Assembly (NCBI RefSeq): GCF_000720765.1
Contig: NZ_JODC01000010.1
Coordinates: forward strand, 62,001 to 126,000
Reading direction: 5' to 3'
From: Streptomyces sp. NRRL S-646
GTDB taxonomy: Bacteria > Actinomycetota > Actinomycetes > Streptomycetales > Streptomycetaceae
Length of the DNA stretch: 64,000 bases
A program made the position numbers and the translations under genes. Below are positions 1-8,322 of this stretch, piece after piece. The notes beneath the pieces were generated by a model, which did not search any database, was not told the origin of the DNA, and saw only the letters and a list, made by a program, of their open reading frames with translations. Each line of letters begins with the position of its first letter. Position 1 is the first letter of the stretch.

Positions 1-185
1 GCCGCGGCCGCGAGCGCGATGGTCGCCGAGAGGGCGCCCGCGAGCCCGTAGCGGCCGGTGAGCTGGGAGATCATCGTGACCACGCCGATGCCCATCATCG
101 ACAGCGGCATCCGGCCGAGGAGGCCCGCGGCGGAGAAGCCCTTGGTGCCGGGGGCGGCGAACAGGGCGCGGTAGGGGCTGGGCAC
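1..185 (-). CDS. MFS transporter, N-terminal part (gene runs off the left edge)
   Basis: Only the first 61 codons are inside the window. Reading leftward from a GTG at 185, the peptide begins PSPYRALFAAPGTKGFSAAG and continues with GRMPLSMMGIGVVTMISQ and a second hydrophobic stretch (LAGALSATIALAAA). This is the usual N-terminus of Streptomyces MFS drug or sugar efflux proteins, with the short R-MP motif in helix 1. The gene is divergent from the ferrochelatase gene. Substrate cannot be inferred from this fragment. The start is uncertain because no strong ribosome binding site is visible. Confidence 0.7.
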   Translation of the reverse strand, partial: MPSPYRALFAAPGTKGFSAAGLLGRMPLSMMGIGVVTMISQLTGRYGLAGALSATIALAAA

Positions 186-209
186 GGGGTCTCCGATGGC
201 TACGGCTCA

Positions 210-239
210 GAAAGGTGCTGGCGACGGAAAGGTGCTGGC
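210..239. repeat. 13-bp direct repeat in a divergent promoter region
   Basis: GAAAGGTGCTGGC occurs at 210-222 and again at 227-239, one 17-bp period apart, and a shorter TAAGGTGC follows at about 250-257. It lies between the divergent MFS and ferrochelatase genes, so it may be a regulator site or simply a local duplication. Confidence 0.5.
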
Positions 240-399
240 TGGAGCTCAGTAAGGTGCGAATGTGGCTGATACAGCTTACGAGTGAGGTCACCCTAATGCA
301 CCCGGCAATTCGGCCGGTGAACACGTCCGGAATGCGTCCCGCCCCCGCTCGTCACCCCGCCGTTTCCCGGCTGTCAGCGCCGGGTGGCAGGATCGACCC

Positions 400-1527
400 A
401 TGTCAGACGCGCTCGATGCCACCCCCTACGACGCCCTGCTCCTGCTCTCGTTCGGCGGCCCGGAGGGCCCGGACGACGTGGTCCCGTTCCTGGAGAACGT
501 GACGCGCGGGCGGGGCATCCCCAAGGAACGCCTGAAGGAAGTCGGACAGCACTACTTCCTGTTCGGCGGGGTCAGCCCCATCAACGACCAGAACCGCGCC
601 CTGCTGGACGCCCTCCGCAAGGACTTCGCGGACCACGGCCTGGACCTGCCGATCTTCTGGGGCAACCGCAACTGGGCGCCCTACCTGACGGACACCCTGC
701 GCGAGATGGTCGCCGAGGGGCACCGCCGCATCCTGGTCCTCGCCACCAGCGCCTACGCCTCGTACTCGGGCTGCCGCCAGTACCGCGAGAACCTCGCCGA
801 CTCGCTCGCCGAGCTGGAGGCCGAGGGCCTGGAGCTGCCGAAGATCGACAAGATCCGGCACTACTTCAACCACGAAGGCTTTCTGGAGCCCATGGTCGAG
901 GGTGTCCTGCAGTCCCTGGCCGATCTCCCCGAGGACGTCCGGGACGGCGCGCACCTCGCGTTCTCGACGCACTCGATCCCCACCGCGTCCGCGGACACCT
1001 CCGGCCCGGTCGAGGACCACGGCGACGGTGGCGCGTACGTCGAGCAGCACCTGGAGGTCGCTCAGCTGATCGCCGACGCGGTCCGCGAGCGCACCGGCAT
1101 CGACCACTCCTGGCAGCTCGTCTACCAGTCACGCTCCGGCGCCCCGCACATCCCGTGGCTCGAGCCCGACATCTGCGACCACCTGGAGGAGCGGCACGCG
1201 GCCGGCGCCCCGGCGGTCGTCATCGCCCCCATCGGTTTCGTCTCCGACCACATGGAGGTCCTCTACGACCTCGACACGGAGGCCAAGGCGAAGGCCGAGG
1301 AACTGGGTCTGCCGATGCGCCGCTCGGCCACCGTCGGCGCCGACCCGCGCTTCGCCGCCGCGATCCGCGACCTCGTCCTGGAGCGGGCGTCCGTGGAACG
1401 CGGCGAGGAGGTCACGCCCTGCGCCCTGGGCGCGCTCGGCGCGAGCCACAACGTCTGCCCGGTCGGCTGCTGTCCGGCCCGTGCCCCCCGCCCGGCCGCG
1501 GCGGGCGTCGACAGCCCCTACGTGTGA
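400..1527 (+). CDS. hemH: Ferrochelatase (coproporphyrin III ferrochelatase type)
   Basis: This enzyme inserts Fe2+ into a porphyrin at the end of haem synthesis. In actinobacteria the known substrate is coproporphyrin III, so cpfC is the alternative name. The product is 375 aa. The catalytic His lies in FSTHSIP (H191). Cys124 in SGCRQY and the C-terminal CPVGCC cluster (about 353-358) match the [2Fe-2S] ligands described for actinobacterial ferrochelatases. The ATG at 400 follows a GGCAGGA ribosome binding site. The inositol monophosphatase gene starts 8 bp downstream, so the two are probably co-transcribed. Confidence 0.95.
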   Translation: MSDALDATPYDALLLLSFGGPEGPDDVVPFLENVTRGRGIPKERLKEVGQHYFLFGGVSPINDQNRALLDALRKDFADHGLDLPIFWGNRNWAPYLTDTLREMVAEGHRRILVLATSAYASYSGCRQYRENLADSLAELEAEGLELPKIDKIRHYFNHEGFLEPMVEGVLQSLADLPEDVRDGAHLAFSTHSIPTASADTSGPVEDHGDGGAYVEQHLEVAQLIADAVRERTGIDHSWQLVYQSRSGAPHIPWLEPDICDHLEERHAAGAPAVVIAPIGFVSDHMEVLYDLDTEAKAKAEELGLPMRRSATVGADPRFAAAIRDLVLERASVERGEEVTPCALGALGASHNVCPVGCCPARAPRPAAAGVDSPYV

Positions 1528-1535
1528 GGAGCCCC

Positions 1536-2351
1536 GTGACCGACCCCCTGCATCAGGAACTGCTCGCACTGGCCCAGGAGGCCGCCCGCCGCGCCGGGGA
1601 ACTGCTGCGGGACGGCCGCCCGGCCGACCTCGCGGTCGCCGCGACCAAGTCGAGTCCGATCGACGTGGTCACCGAGATGGACATCGCGGCGGAGAAGCTG
1701 ATCACGGACATGATCTCCGAGCGCCGCCCGGACGACGGTTTCCTCGGCGAGGAGGGCGCCTCCACCGAGGGCACCAGCGGGATCCGCTGGGTGATCGACC
1801 CGCTCGACGGCACGGTCAACTACCTGTACGGGCTGCCCACTTGGGCCGTCTCGATCGCGGCCGAGCAGGACGGCGAGACCGTCGTCGGGGTCGTCGCGGC
1901 CCCGATGCGCGGCGAGACGTACCACGCGGTCCGCGGCGGCGGAGCCCGCGCCACGGGCGCCTGGGAGGGCGAGCGTGAGCTGACCTGCCGCCCCGCGCCG
2001 CCCCTCGACCAGGCCCTGGTCTCGACGGGCTTCAACTACGTCACCGCGGTCCGCACCCACCAGGCCGAGGTCGCACAGAAGCTGATCCCCCTGCTGCGCG
2101 ACATCCGGCGCAGCGGCTCGGCCGCCGTCGACCTGTGCGACCTCGCAGCCGGCCGCCTCGACGGCTACTACGAGCGCGGGCTGCACCCGTGGGACCTCGC
2201 GGCCGGCGACCTCATCGCCCGGGAAGCGGGCGCGCTGACCGGTGGACGCCCCGGAGAGCGCCCCGCACACGCTCTGACGATCGCCGGCACCCCGGGCGTC
2301 TTCGAGCCCCTCCAGCGCCTCCTGGAGGACTTCGGCGCCTGGCACGACTGA
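1536..2351 (+). CDS. Inositol monophosphatase family protein
   Basis: This is a 271-aa Mg2+-dependent phosphatase of the IMPase/SuhB/HisN superfamily. The three metal-binding signatures are present: GEEG (residues 71-74), DPLDGT (88-93) and the C-terminal HPWDLAAGDL. The GTG at 1536 has GAGGAG six bases upstream, which sets the start; the reading frame stays open further upstream but overlaps hemH. Substrate may be inositol phosphate, histidinol phosphate or another sugar phosphate; the sequence does not decide. It is probably co-transcribed with hemH. Confidence 0.9.
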   Translation: MTDPLHQELLALAQEAARRAGELLRDGRPADLAVAATKSSPIDVVTEMDIAAEKLITDMISERRPDDGFLGEEGASTEGTSGIRWVIDPLDGTVNYLYGLPTWAVSIAAEQDGETVVGVVAAPMRGETYHAVRGGGARATGAWEGERELTCRPAPPLDQALVSTGFNYVTAVRTHQAEVAQKLIPLLRDIRRSGSAAVDLCDLAAGRLDGYYERGLHPWDLAAGDLIAREAGALTGGRPGERPAHALTIAGTPGVFEPLQRLLEDFGAWHD

Positions 2352-2421
2352 CTGGGCGGCTTCGTTCGCCTCCGGGGGCGCCTCAGCCGATGCACTCCCG
2401 TCGACCGCCAGAACCAGCAAA

Positions 2422-2446
2422 CCCCCGGCGCTGGATTCGCCGGGGG
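2422..2446. terminator. Bidirectional hairpin terminator
   Basis: A perfect 9-bp stem, CCCCCGGCG / CGCCGGGGG, with a 7-nt loop. It sits between the plus-strand phosphatase gene and the convergent small gene at 2485-2649. Confidence 0.8.
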
Positions 2447-2484
2447 CCCGCTGTCGTACGTAACGCGCTGATCAGACGCAGACG

Positions 2485-2649
2485 CTAGGCGCCGACCTCC
2501 ACACCGTGCTCGGCGGCGAGGCGGCGCAGGTCGTCGAGCTCGCCCTGCTCCACCTCGACGAGGAAGTCGTCGCCCTCGTCGCGAGCCCGCGTCAGGTCGG
2601 ACTCGGTCGTCCTTATGCGCTGCAGAAGTCCTGCGGTGAATGCGTCCAT
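2485..2649 (-). CDS. Small acidic hypothetical protein (54 aa)
   Basis: The product begins MDAFTAGLLQRIRTTESDLT and ends HGVEVGA. It is charged, mostly helical in appearance, and has no transmembrane segment or Cys. The ATG at 2649 is preceded by GAGGGGGC, a good ribosome binding site, and third-position GC is high as expected for real coding DNA. Small proteins of this type are common beside cutRS in Streptomyces. Function is unknown. Confidence 0.75.
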   Translation of the reverse strand: MDAFTAGLLQRIRTTESDLTRARDEGDDFLVEVEQGELDDLRRLAAEHGVEVGA

Positions 2650-2893
2650 GCTGCGCCCCCTCGTCCTGGGTCGTGGGTCGGTGGCACGGGGGTGTGCCGT
2701 TGGGAAGGGGCGATCACGTCTCCATCAGGTGCCCGGCACACGGGCGCCGGGGGTGGCGACGGTGCCGGACACCCACGCCCACTCTGCGGAAAGCGGATTG
2801 CGCCGTACCGCATGGTGCTGCGGCACTAGCAGAGCGTGATCGCGGGGTATGAACCGTCCTCCCCCCGCTCCCTTCCACGGAAACCTCAACCCG

Positions 2894-2908
2894 GCGAGAA
2901 AATCTCGC
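2894..2908. promoter_or_regulatory. Inverted repeat upstream of cutR
   Basis: GCGAGA-AAA-TCTCGC forms a perfect 6-3-6 inverted repeat about 170 bp before cutR. It could be an operator or a short hairpin; nothing else identifies it. Confidence 0.4.
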
Positions 2909-2932
2909 ATTCCCGGGTCTCACACCTGTCCT

Positions 2933-2949
2933 TCATCCTGCCCTCATCC
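2933..2949 (+). promoter_or_regulatory. Direct repeat, candidate response-regulator site upstream of cutR
   Basis: TCATCC is repeated with an 11-bp period (2933-2938 and 2944-2949), one helical turn apart. This is the geometry bound by OmpR/PhoB-family response regulators, so autoregulation by CutR is plausible but inferred. Confidence 0.4.
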
Positions 2950-3077
2950 CCCGCCCACCCGCCTTACCGCCGACTTATGACCGAAAAGGGCAGGATGGAG
3001 CCACACACTCATGCAGGCCCCTGCCCGCGTGTGCCCTTGTGGGCGCTACGCGGATGGACACAGGAAGGACAAGCGAC

Positions 3078-3731
3078 GTGCGCGTACTCGTCGTCGAGGA
3101 CGAGCAGCTGCTCGCCGATGCGGTGGCCACCGGACTGCGCCGGGAGGCCATGGCCGTCGACGTCGTGTACGACGGTGCGGCCGCCCTGGAGCGCATCGGC
3201 GTCAACGACTACGACGTGGTCGTCCTCGACCGCGACCTCCCGCTCGTCCACGGCGACGACGTCTGCCGCAAGATCGTGGAACTCGGCATGCCCACGCGCG
3301 TGCTGATGCTCACGGCCTCCGGCGACGTCAGCGACCGCGTCGAGGGCCTGGAGATCGGCGCCGACGACTATCTCCCCAAGCCCTTCGCGTTCAGTGAGCT
3401 CATCGCCCGCGTGCGTGCCCTCGGCCGGCGCACCAGTGTGCCGCTGCCGCCGGTCCTGGAGCGTGCGGGCATCAAGCTCGACCCCAACCGCCGCGAGGTC
3501 TTCCGCGACGGCAAGGAGGTCCAGCTCGCGCCCAAGGAGTTCGCCGTCCTGGAGGTGCTGATGCGCTCCGAGGGCGCGGTCGTCTCCGCGGAGCAGCTCC
3601 TGGAGAAGGCCTGGGACGAGAACACGGACCCGTTCACGAATGTGGTGCGCGTGACCGTCATGACCTTGCGCCGCAAGCTGGGCGAACCGCCCGTGATCGT
3701 CACCGTGCCCGGCTCCGGTTACCGGATCTGA
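3078..3731 (+). CDS. cutR: CutR response regulator (OmpR/PhoB family)
   Basis: This is the 217-aa cytoplasmic response regulator of the CutRS two-component system. CutRS was first found in Streptomyces lividans as a suppressor of a copper-dependent tyrosinase defect and as a repressor of actinorhodin; later work links it to secretion or envelope stress. The receiver domain has E7/D8, phospho-acceptor D51 in VVVLDRDLP and K101 in LPKPF. A winged-helix DNA-binding domain fills residues 125-215. The GTG at 3078 follows GAAGGAC and gives the family length; the longer 230-aa reading is unlikely. cutS follows after 6 bp. Confidence 0.93.
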   Translation: MRVLVVEDEQLLADAVATGLRREAMAVDVVYDGAAALERIGVNDYDVVVLDRDLPLVHGDDVCRKIVELGMPTRVLMLTASGDVSDRVEGLEIGADDYLPKPFAFSELIARVRALGRRTSVPLPPVLERAGIKLDPNRREVFRDGKEVQLAPKEFAVLEVLMRSEGAVVSAEQLLEKAWDENTDPFTNVVRVTVMTLRRKLGEPPVIVTVPGSGYRI

Positions 3732-3737
3732 TGCGCG

Positions 3738-4973
3738 ATGGCCGCAACACCCGCTCTCCCCACGGCACCCCCCAAGCCCACCTGGGACCCCAGGAAGCCA
3801 GAGCCGCCGTTCCCCTGGCTGCGCCCGACCATCCGCATACGGCTCACGCTGCTGTACGGCGGCATGTTCCTGATCGCCGGCATCCTGCTGCTGTCGATCA
3901 TCTATCTGCTGGCGGCCCAGGCCCTCCATGAGGGCAGTGGCCAGGCGTTCTCGGTGTCCGGCAACTTCGACATCACCAGCACCACCTGCCCCGCCGTGAA
4001 CTCGGCACCGCTGAGCGAGGTCAGCTCGATCCTCAAGAACTGCGACGCCATCCAGCGCCAGCACGCCCTCGACGACCTGCTCAGCCGCTCCCTGCTGGCC
4101 CTCCTCGGCCTCGCGATCATCGCCTTCGCCTTCGGCTACGCCATGGCCGGCCGCGTGCTGTCCCCGCTCGGCAGGATTCTGCGCACCGCGCGCGCGGTGG
4201 CCGGCTCGGACCTGTCCCGCCGGATCGAGCTGGACGGCCCGGACGACGAGATCAAGGAACTGGCCGACACCTTCGACGACATGCTGGAGCGCCTGCAGCG
4301 CGCCTTCACCGCCCAGCAGCGCTTCGTCGGCAACGCCTCGCACGAGCTGCGCACGCCCCTCGCGATCAACCGCACGCTCCTCGAGGTGCACCTGTCCGAC
4401 CCGAACGCGCCGGCGGAGCTGCATCAGCTCGGCAAGACGCTGCTGGCCACCAACGAGCGCAGCGAGCAGCTCGTCGAGGGCCTGCTGCTGCTGGCCCGCA
4501 GCGACAACCAGATCGTCGAGCGCAAGCCGGTGGACCTCGCGGAGGTCGCCGAGCAGGCCGTCGACCAGGTGCGCTCGGAGGCGGACGCCAAGGGCGTGGT
4601 GATCCGCAGCGAGCAGAAGCCCGCGGTCGTGCAGGGCAACGGCGTGCTCCTGGAGCGGATCGCGCTGAACCTGGTACAGAACGCCGTGCGGTACAACGTG
4701 CCGGAGGACGGCTGGGTCGAGGTCACCACCGAGGTCCAGCACGGTCAGGCCGTCCTGGTCGTGTCGAACACCGGGCCCGTGGTGCCCGCGTACGAGATCG
4801 ACAATCTTTTCGAGCCCTTCCGGCGGCTGCGCACGGAGCGGACAGGCAGCGACAAGGGCGTCGGCCTCGGTCTTTCCATCGTGCGGTCCGTGGCCCGGGC
4901 CCACGGCGGGCACATCTCGGCCCAGCCTCGTGAGGGGGGTGGGCTCGTGATGCGCGTCGCGCTGCCGATCTGA
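3738..4973 (+). CDS. cutS: CutS sensor histidine kinase
   Basis: The product is 411 aa. TM1 lies at about 36-60, an extracytoplasmic loop at about 61-115, TM2 at about 117-138, then HAMP, HisKA (H202 in SHELRTPL), the N-box in LNLVQNAVRYN and the G-box in DKGVGLGLSIV. The short external loop holds exactly two cysteines, C84 and C102, which could form a sensory disulfide; recent work on Streptomyces CutS points to such a pair in sensing envelope redox or protein folding. The gene starts 6 bp after cutR without a strong ribosome binding site, suggesting translational coupling. Confidence 0.92.
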   Translation: MAATPALPTAPPKPTWDPRKPEPPFPWLRPTIRIRLTLLYGGMFLIAGILLLSIIYLLAAQALHEGSGQAFSVSGNFDITSTTCPAVNSAPLSEVSSILKNCDAIQRQHALDDLLSRSLLALLGLAIIAFAFGYAMAGRVLSPLGRILRTARAVAGSDLSRRIELDGPDDEIKELADTFDDMLERLQRAFTAQQRFVGNASHELRTPLAINRTLLEVHLSDPNAPAELHQLGKTLLATNERSEQLVEGLLLLARSDNQIVERKPVDLAEVAEQAVDQVRSEADAKGVVIRSEQKPAVVQGNGVLLERIALNLVQNAVRYNVPEDGWVEVTTEVQHGQAVLVVSNTGPVVPAYEIDNLFEPFRRLRTERTGSDKGVGLGLSIVRSVARAHGGHISAQPREGGGLVMRVALPI

Positions 4974-5367
4974 GATCATGTCGCCGACACACGGGGATGT
5001 TCGCTTTGCGCGGAATTTTCTGGCCGCCGAACGGCGCATCCCATGTGTGATCGATCACAAGGGCGATTTTCCAGCCATCTACTCTCCGTGATCATGGGGA
5101 CTGCCGTAAAGCCGGGAAAATCCGGGTTTTCGGGTGTCCTGATCACGGGAAGTACAGGGTGAGGCGCCTTTGAAGAGCGGCAAGGGACCGTGTACGGTCC
5201 CGTTCGCCATCCAAGCCGATCACTCTTGAGGAGTCCGGTTGGGTGTCGATTGAGTAACAGACCTTGATGTGAGGCAAAATCTCCGCCTCGGGTCGGGCAC
5301 AAGTCCGGCCTCTCACGCGTTACGTGCGCTGGAGACACCGCAGACACCCAGAGGGGGAGAGCGCGAC
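4974..5367. other. Non-coding region upstream of the DUF4193 gene
   Basis: These 394 bp separate cutS from the DUF4193 gene. They include the 14-bp palindrome at 5046-5059 and AT-richer stretches suitable for promoters. No gene or recognised riboswitch is visible. Confidence 0.6.
5046..5059. promoter_or_regulatory. Perfect 14-bp palindrome TGTGATCGATCACA
   Basis: The half-sites TGTGA and TCACA are those of CRP/FNR-type regulators, but the spacer is 4 bp rather than the usual 6. It lies downstream of cutS and about 310 bp before the DUF4193 gene. A regulator site is likely; which regulator is open. Confidence 0.5.
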
Positions 5368-5664
5368 ATGGCAACGGATTACGACACCCCACGCAAGACC
5401 GACGACGACGTCGACTCGGACAGCCTTGAAGAACTCAAGGCCAGGCGTAATGACAAGTCGACCTCCGCAGTGGACGTCGACGAGTTCGAGGCCGCCGAAG
5501 GCCTGGAGCTGCCCGGTGCGGACCTCTCCAATGAGGAGCTGGCCGTCCGGGTGCTGCCCAAGCAGCAGGACGAGTTCACCTGCATGAGCTGCTTCCTGGT
5601 GCACCACCGCAGCCAGCTGGCCCGGGAGAAGAACGGTCAGCCGATCTGCCGCGACTGCGACTGA
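5368..5664 (+). CDS. DUF4193 zinc-ribbon-like protein
   Basis: This 98-aa protein has a very acidic N-terminal half and a C-terminal zinc-ribbon pair, C72-x2-C75 and C94-x2-C97 (CMSC and CRDC). The family is conserved across actinobacteria and of unknown function; a zinc-bound protein- or nucleic-acid-binding role is an inference from the ribbon. The ATG at 5368 has GAGGGGGAGA upstream. The shift from acidic tail to ribbon recalls RNA-polymerase-associated small proteins, but no direct evidence supports that. Confidence 0.9.
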   Translation: MATDYDTPRKTDDDVDSDSLEELKARRNDKSTSAVDVDEFEAAEGLELPGADLSNEELAVRVLPKQQDEFTCMSCFLVHHRSQLAREKNGQPICRDCD

Positions 5665-5677
5665 GGCCGGGTCGGCC

Positions 5678-6604
5678 GTGACTGGCTCGACCCCACCTTG
5701 GAAGCGCCGCTCCCTCATGCCGGGAGCGGACGAAGGGCCGTCCGACGGCCCTCACGGCGCGCGTGATGACGAGCGAGGCCCGTCCGGTACGACACCGGGC
5801 ACCACAGGGCCCACAGGATCGGCCTCGCTCGAACCGGCGGCCGGCCGGGTTGACCTCCCGGCCCCGTCGCAGACACCCGTGCCCGTCGCCAGGCGACGGG
5901 CCGCGGTGTTCCGCGACAAGGCCAGGGAAGGTGTCCGCAAGGGCGGCAGCGCCGCCAGGGCGGGCCTGGCCTATGTCGCCGACCGGATCATCGAGAACGC
6001 CCCGCGGATCCCGGTACGGGATCTCGCGGCGCTCCGCAGACAGTTCCCGGGCCTGGGGCCCGAGCAGCTCGCGGACAAGCTCGTGGCGGGCGCAGCGGCC
6101 GCCACATCGACGGTCGGAGCGGGGGTGGGAGCGGCGGCGATGCTGCCCGTACCTCCCGCGATGCCGACGGAACTGGCCGCCGAGATCACCGGGGTCGCGG
6201 CGATCGAGCTGAAACTGATCGCCGAACTCCACGAGGTCTACGGCGTACGCCCGCCCGGCAACCTCAAGCAGCGCAGCACCGCGTATCTGAACTCCTGGTC
6301 GGGAGAGCGCGGGATCGACGTGACCAAGCCGTCGACCGTGAGTTCCGCGCTGAACGGACCCATGAAGCGCGAACTGCGCCAGCAGATCATGAAACGCATG
6401 GTCCGCGACCTGCCGAACCTCATGCCCTTCATGGTGGGCGCCGCCGTAGGGGCGGTCATGAACCGCCGGGACACGAAGAAGCTTGCGGCGCGGATCCGCA
6501 AGGACCTGAGAAAGATCCAGGTGCCCTGGGACGCGCTCCCCGAGCTCCCGCCCCTGGAAGCCCCGGAGCGGCCGCTGGAGCTGGGGGACGGCTCAGCGGG
6601 GTGA
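5678..6604 (+). CDS. EcsC-like / uncharacterised protein
   Basis: The product is 308 aa from the GTG at 5678; an ATG at 5717 is an alternative start, since the first 65 residues are low-complexity and Pro/Gly-rich. The middle (about 120-190) has Gly/Ala-rich amphipathic segments around PTELAAEITGVAAIELKLIA and the following helix, which resemble the EcsC domain. A second hydrophobic stretch (LMPFMVGAAVGAVMNR) lies near residue 250. It probably associates with membranes. It starts 13 bp after the DUF4193 gene. The EcsC assignment is by eye only. Confidence 0.75.
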   Translation: MTGSTPPWKRRSLMPGADEGPSDGPHGARDDERGPSGTTPGTTGPTGSASLEPAAGRVDLPAPSQTPVPVARRRAAVFRDKAREGVRKGGSAARAGLAYVADRIIENAPRIPVRDLAALRRQFPGLGPEQLADKLVAGAAAATSTVGAGVGAAAMLPVPPAMPTELAAEITGVAAIELKLIAELHEVYGVRPPGNLKQRSTAYLNSWSGERGIDVTKPSTVSSALNGPMKRELRQQIMKRMVRDLPNLMPFMVGAAVGAVMNRRDTKKLAARIRKDLRKIQVPWDALPELPPLEAPERPLELGDGSAG

Positions 6605-6610
6605 GAGCTG

Positions 6611-7075
6611 TTACGCCACGGCCTCCCTGGCCGTCCTCAGCGCCTGAGCCAGGCGCTCCGGCTCCCGCGTCGACAGGTACAGATACGGCGTCGGGTCCTC
6701 GGGGTCGGTGACCTCCACGCGCAGGGCCGTGGGGATGTAGGCGCGCAGCAGGAGGAAGGCGCGGGTGTCGGCCTTGTAGGTGCGCCAGGCGCGCGCCTCC
6801 TCCGGGTCCAGGACCTCCGCCTCGCCCAGCGCCGTGACCGGGATCCTCGCCTCGCCCGCGATCAGCGAGTCACCCACCACACGGATGCGGACCGAGCCGT
6901 ACGCGCTCGCCGCGACCGCCATCGCCGCCGTGCCGCCGACCAGACCGCCGAGCAGCGGCAGAGTGCCGAAGGGCAGCAGGATCAGGGCGAAGGAGACGCC
7001 CACCAGGAAGGAGATCAGCCACCACGAGCGGGGGGCGGTGAGGCGTTCTTCGTAAGGGGTGGCGGAGAGCTGCAT
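6611..7075 (-). CDS. DUF3093 membrane protein
   Basis: This 154-aa protein has two adjacent transmembrane helices at about 18-60 (WWLISFLVGVSFALILLPFG, then a Gly/Ala-rich helix) followed by a soluble domain ending in STREPERLAQAL. DUF3093 proteins typically sit next to dut in actinobacteria, as here. Function is unknown. It is convergent with the EcsC-like gene, only 6 bp apart, and divergent from the thioesterase gene. Confidence 0.85.
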   Translation of the reverse strand: MQLSATPYEERLTAPRSWWLISFLVGVSFALILLPFGTLPLLGGLVGGTAAMAVAASAYGSVRIRVVGDSLIAGEARIPVTALGEAEVLDPEEARAWRTYKADTRAFLLLRAYIPTALRVEVTDPEDPTPYLYLSTREPERLAQALRTAREAVA

Positions 7076-7188
7076 GCAGCCAAGCTTGGCACGGTGTCCG
7101 GATATGGCGCGGATCAGGGGGTGTCGGCGCGAAGCGCCGTCGAGTAGGGCGGCGGTGGGAGACGGGCGGGCGGGTAAGGTCTGCGGCT

Positions 7189-7773
7189 GTGAGTGGTACT
7201 TCCCCAGCTCTTCAGCCTCCCGCCGACGCGGTGCAACCGGTGCGGCACCCTGATGCTCCCGCGCCCGGTGAGCTGCTCGGTGCCCACTACGAACAGTGTT
7301 TCGGATGCGGCGGCGGGCAGCCCCACGGACTGCACCTGGAGGCGCGCGCCGGCGAAGGCGTCACGATCACCGCGGAGTTCACCGTGCAGCCCGCTCACCA
7401 GGGGGCGCCCGGCCTTGCCCACGGCGGGGTGCTGGCCACCGCCCTGGACGAGACCCTGGGCTCGCTGAACTGGCTGCTCAGGACGATCGCCGTGACCGGA
7501 CGGCTGGAGACGGACTTCGTGCGGCCCGTTCCGGTCGGGACGGTGCTGTATCTGGAGGCCGAGGTCACGGCGGTGGCGGGGCGCAAGATCTACTCGTCCG
7601 CCACCGGACGCATCGGCGGCCCGGACGGGCCCGTGGCCGTGCGCGCCGACGCGCTCTTCATCGAGGTGAAGGTCGACCACTTCATCGACAACGGCCGCCC
7701 GCAGGAGATCCGGGCCGCCATGGACGACCCGGACCAGAGGCGGCGCGCCCGCGCCTTCGAGGTGAACCCGTGA
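7189..7773 (+). CDS. PaaI-type hotdog-fold thioesterase
   Basis: The product is 194 aa. The core (about 45-170) has the hotdog signature AHGGVLATALDETLG, in which the Asp/Glu after the HGG turn is the usual catalytic region of PaaI and related acyl-CoA thioesterases. An N-terminal FGCGGGQPHGLHL segment is typical of the actinobacterial subgroup. The substrate is unknown. Its stop codon overlaps the GTG start of dut by 4 bp, so the two are translationally coupled. Confidence 0.85.
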   Translation: MSGTSPALQPPADAVQPVRHPDAPAPGELLGAHYEQCFGCGGGQPHGLHLEARAGEGVTITAEFTVQPAHQGAPGLAHGGVLATALDETLGSLNWLLRTIAVTGRLETDFVRPVPVGTVLYLEAEVTAVAGRKIYSSATGRIGGPDGPVAVRADALFIEVKVDHFIDNGRPQEIRAAMDDPDQRRRARAFEVNP

Positions 7774-8321
7774 GCCGTGACCCCGTGAACGTACTGATCC
7801 GGCGCGTCGACCCGGACGTACCGCTTCCGTCTTACGCACATCCCGGTGACGCGGGCGCCGATCTGCGTACCACCGAGTCGTGTGAACTGAAGCCGGGCGA
7901 GCGGGTCGTACTGCCCACGGGGGTGTCCATCGCCCTCCCGGAGGGGTACGCGGCCTTCGTGCACCCGCGGTCCGGGCTCGCTGCCCGCTGCGGTGTCGCC
8001 CTGGTGAATGCCCCGGGGACGGTTGATGCCGGGTACCGTGGGGAGATCAAGGTGATCGTGGTGAATCTCGACCCGCGCGAGGCCGTGCGGTTCGAGCGCT
8101 TCGACCGGATTGCCCAACTGGTCGTCCAGCAGGTCGAGAAGGTCCGCTTCCAGGAGGTCGCGGAGCTTCCCGGCTCGGCACGGGCCGAAGGGGGCTTCGG
8201 GTCCACCGGAGGTCATGCCGCGGTGGCCGGGACGAGCAGCACAAACGGTCAGGCCGCCATGAGCGGCACTACGGGTGGGAATCGATACGCTTCGGTCGTA
8301 TCCGACCGGGAAGGACAGTGA
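7770..8321 (+). CDS. dut: dUTP diphosphatase (dUTPase)
   Basis: This enzyme hydrolyses dUTP to dUMP and PPi, keeping uracil out of DNA and feeding dTMP synthesis. The product is 183 aa. The five trimeric-dUTPase motifs are visible: AHPGDAGADL, PRSG in VHPRSGLAAR, GTVDAGYRGEI, RFDRIAQLV, and the C-terminal P-loop-like AEGGFGSTG. The Gly/Ser-rich tail after motif 5 is longer than in E. coli. The start is GTG 7770, overlapping the thioesterase stop; GTG 7785 is an alternative. Confidence 0.95.
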   Translation: MSRDPVNVLIRRVDPDVPLPSYAHPGDAGADLRTTESCELKPGERVVLPTGVSIALPEGYAAFVHPRSGLAARCGVALVNAPGTVDAGYRGEIKVIVVNLDPREAVRFERFDRIAQLVVQQVEKVRFQEVAELPGSARAEGGFGSTGGHAAVAGTSSTNGQAAMSGTTGGNRYASVVSDREGQ

Positions 8322-8322
8322 C

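Larger units (their letters stand above)
2650..3077. other. Non-coding region between the small gene and cutR
   Basis: This 428-bp divergent intergenic region carries no convincing gene. It contains a 15-bp inverted repeat at 2894-2908 and a TCATCC direct repeat at 2933-2949, both described separately. Short reading frames in it lack codon bias. Confidence 0.6.

Noticed and set aside
2506..2923. Several small frames between the phosphatase gene and cutR
   Set aside because: They overlap the convincing 54-aa gene or lack a ribosome binding site and codon bias.
3009..5039. Very long minus-strand open frame across cutRS
   Set aside because: It is the antisense shadow of cutR and cutS, which have all family motifs; long antisense frames are normal at this GC.
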